From positions 1-6,428 of the forward strand of contig URQJ01000106.1 in assembly GCA_900549945.1 (NCBI GenBank): a stretch of 6,428 nt of DNA, read 5' to 3'. The first letter of the stretch is position 1, and each line of letters opens with the position of its first letter. The position numbers and the translations under genes were made by a program. This DNA is from an uncultured Oscillospiraceae bacterium. Lineage in GTDB: Bacteria; Bacillota; Clostridia; Oscillospirales; Acutalibacteraceae. The notes below the pieces were generated by a model. The model ran no database searches. It was not told the DNA's origin and saw nothing but the letters and a program-made list of their open reading frames with translations. This document shows positions 5,749-6,428 of this stretch, one piece after another.

Positions 5749-5884
5749 CCGAGCTGCATATTACCTGCACGAACGGCTGGACCGCGCCCGTGCGGCCGGT
5801 GTGCGCGTCGTGCTCGAGATCAAAACGGCCGCCGCGCTGGAAAGCTCCGTGCCGCAGCTCTTGGAGTTCGGCGGCTCGCTGTGA
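5747..5884 (+). pseudogene. Coding-like stretch without start, possible gene remnant
   Basis: This frame ends in TGA at 5882-5884 and runs FRAAYYLHERLD, then RARAAGVRVVLEIKTAAALE and SSVPQLLEFGGSL. Codons end in G or C about as often as in the real genes, and the product looks like an amphipathic helix plus a beta strand. The only in-frame ATG (5711) lies inside the hydrogenase terminator, with no ribosome binding site before it, so as it stands the frame is unlikely to be expressed. It may be the surviving 3' end of a lost gene, or chance in GC-rich DNA. The ending faintly recalls WYL-domain regulators, but that is too weak to name. Confidence 0.22.
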
Positions 5885-5959
5885 GGAGGGGGCGGGAAAC
5901 CGATGCAGCCGCGTTTTCCGCGGCATAGCCGGCCTACATTTCTAAGTACAATATTTAAG

Positions 5960-6006
5960 AAAAAAGCAGGCGAACGCCGGATAGATACCGGCGCCCGCCT
6001 GTTTTT
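5960..6006. terminator. Bidirectional terminator between convergent genes
   Basis: Arms 5967-5980 and 5988-6001 form two 6-bp GC-rich helices (CAGGCG/CGCCTG and CGCCGG/CCGGCG) separated by a 2x2 mismatch, with the 7-nt loop ATAGATA. TTTTT follows on the + strand (6002-6006). A run of A at 5960-5965 gives a T tract on the - strand. It begins 10 nt beyond the stop codon of the - strand gene, so it mainly serves that gene and also backs up the terminator at 5713-5748. Confidence 0.9.
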
Positions 6007-6011
6007 ATGGC

Positions 6012-6428
6012 TTATTTGTGGTAGAGATTGTTGTTCTCGTAGGTCGGCTCGCAGGTGATGTTCACGCCGAGGCGCTTGAACACGCTGTCATCCACATTCG
6101 AGAGGATGACCGTGGAATGCGCGTCGCAGCGGTTCAGGGCGTCGAGCTGCTGCATGGCGCGCATCGCATTTTCATCGGTCGCAGCGCTGATCGCGAGCGC
6201 GACGAGCATCTCGTCCGTGTGCAGGCGCGGGTTGCGGCTCTGCATGTAGTCGGTCTTAAGCGTCTGGATCGGCCCGATCACGGTCGGGGAGATCAGCTTG
6301 ATCGCGTCGTCGATACCGGCGAGCGTTTTGAGCGCGTTCAGCATCGCAGCGGAGGAGGCGCCGAAGAGCGCGGTCGTGCGCCCGGTGACGATCTGGCCGT
6401 CCGGCAGCTCGATGGCGGCGGCGGGTGC
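6012..6428 (-). CDS. DUF1846-family protein, C-terminal 138 residues (5' end outside window)
   Basis: On the - strand the frame is open from the right edge to TAA at 6014-6012; the ATG at 6344 is internal. The fragment includes LPDGQIVTGRTTALFGASSA, then NPRLHTDEMLVALAISAATD, CDAHSTVILSNVDDSVFKRL and the end CEPTYENNNLYHK, all typical of the C-terminus of DUF1846 proteins. The family is common in Firmicutes, usually about 500 residues, soluble, and of unknown function although structures exist. No signal peptide or membrane segment is visible in the part present. The gene converges on the hydrogenase operon and shares the terminator at 5960-6006, so no functional link is implied. Confidence 0.9.
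   Translation of the reverse strand, partial: APAAAIELPDGQIVTGRTTALFGASSAAMLNALKTLAGIDDAIKLISPTVIGPIQTLKTDYMQSRNPRLHTDEMLVALAISAATDENAMRAMQQLDALNRCDAHSTVILSNVDDSVFKRLGVNITCEPTYENNNLYHK

Noticed and set aside
1773..5759. Very long (1328-codon) open frame antisense to the hydrogenase genes
   Set aside because: It lies opposite three well-supported genes, starts just beyond the operon terminator and is low-complexity, rich in Arg, Ala, Asp and Leu. Strong G/C-ending codon bias on the + strand removes stop codons from an opposite frame, which explains its length. No family motif was seen.
5903..6006. Small + strand frame starting ATG at 5903 after a GGAGGGG-like stretch
   Set aside because: It runs through the bidirectional terminator and into the antisense of the DUF1846 gene, with a basic, low-quality translation.

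Overview
The window carries a complete NAD(H)-linked, probably electron-bifurcating [FeFe]-hydrogenase operon (654-5699, + strand). It is flanked by the 3' end of a PHP-domain gene on the left (2-235, + strand) and the C-terminal part of a DUF1846-family gene on the right (6012-6428, - strand, convergent). The coding DNA is GC-rich with strongly G/C-ending codons, and ribosome binding sites are strong AAGGAGG-type. Together with the Hnd-type hydrogenase architecture, this points to a fermentative, strictly anaerobic Clostridia-class Firmicute, perhaps a GC-rich gut Oscillospiraceae or relative. That assignment is inference; no rRNA or marker gene is present.

Layout. The PHP gene ends in a strong intrinsic terminator (236-272). 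A 418-nt intergenic region follows, much AT-richer than its surroundings beyond about 340. It contains a 12-bp palindrome, a hairpin with two alternative pairings, a duplicated TATCGATA motif around a TATAAT, phased A/T tracts, an inverted repeat that could be an operator, and a good extended -10 promoter (548-556). A GC-rich leader with a hairpin (566-609) precedes the first hydrogenase gene. The operon order is NuoE-like subunit (hndA/hydC type), stand-alone HATPase protein, thioredoxin-like ferredoxin (hndB type), NuoF-like NADH/FMN subunit (hndC/hydB type), and catalytic [FeFe] hydrogenase (hndD/hydA type). Gaps are 4, 50, 12 and 18 nt, with no internal terminator seen, and the operon closes with a clear terminator (5713-5748). 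A short coding-like stretch without a recognisable parent gene (about 5747-5884) and a bidirectional terminator (5960-6006) separate it from the convergent DUF1846 gene.

How the genes work together. HndA ([2Fe-2S]), HndB (ferredoxin-like), HndC (FMN, NADH site and several Fe-S clusters) and HndD (H-cluster with a chain of four accessory clusters) match the soluble tetrameric HndABCD type. Such enzymes couple NADH and reduced ferredoxin to H2 evolution, or the reverse. The unexplained member is the HATPase-only protein encoded between HndA and HndB: it has the ATP-binding boxes of a histidine kinase but no phosphoacceptor or sensor domain. No CRISPR array, tRNA, rRNA, insertion sequence or clearly new system is visible. 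The points most worth checking are the HATPase protein, the Ser in the first H-cluster motif, the three-cysteine HndB and the promoter region.
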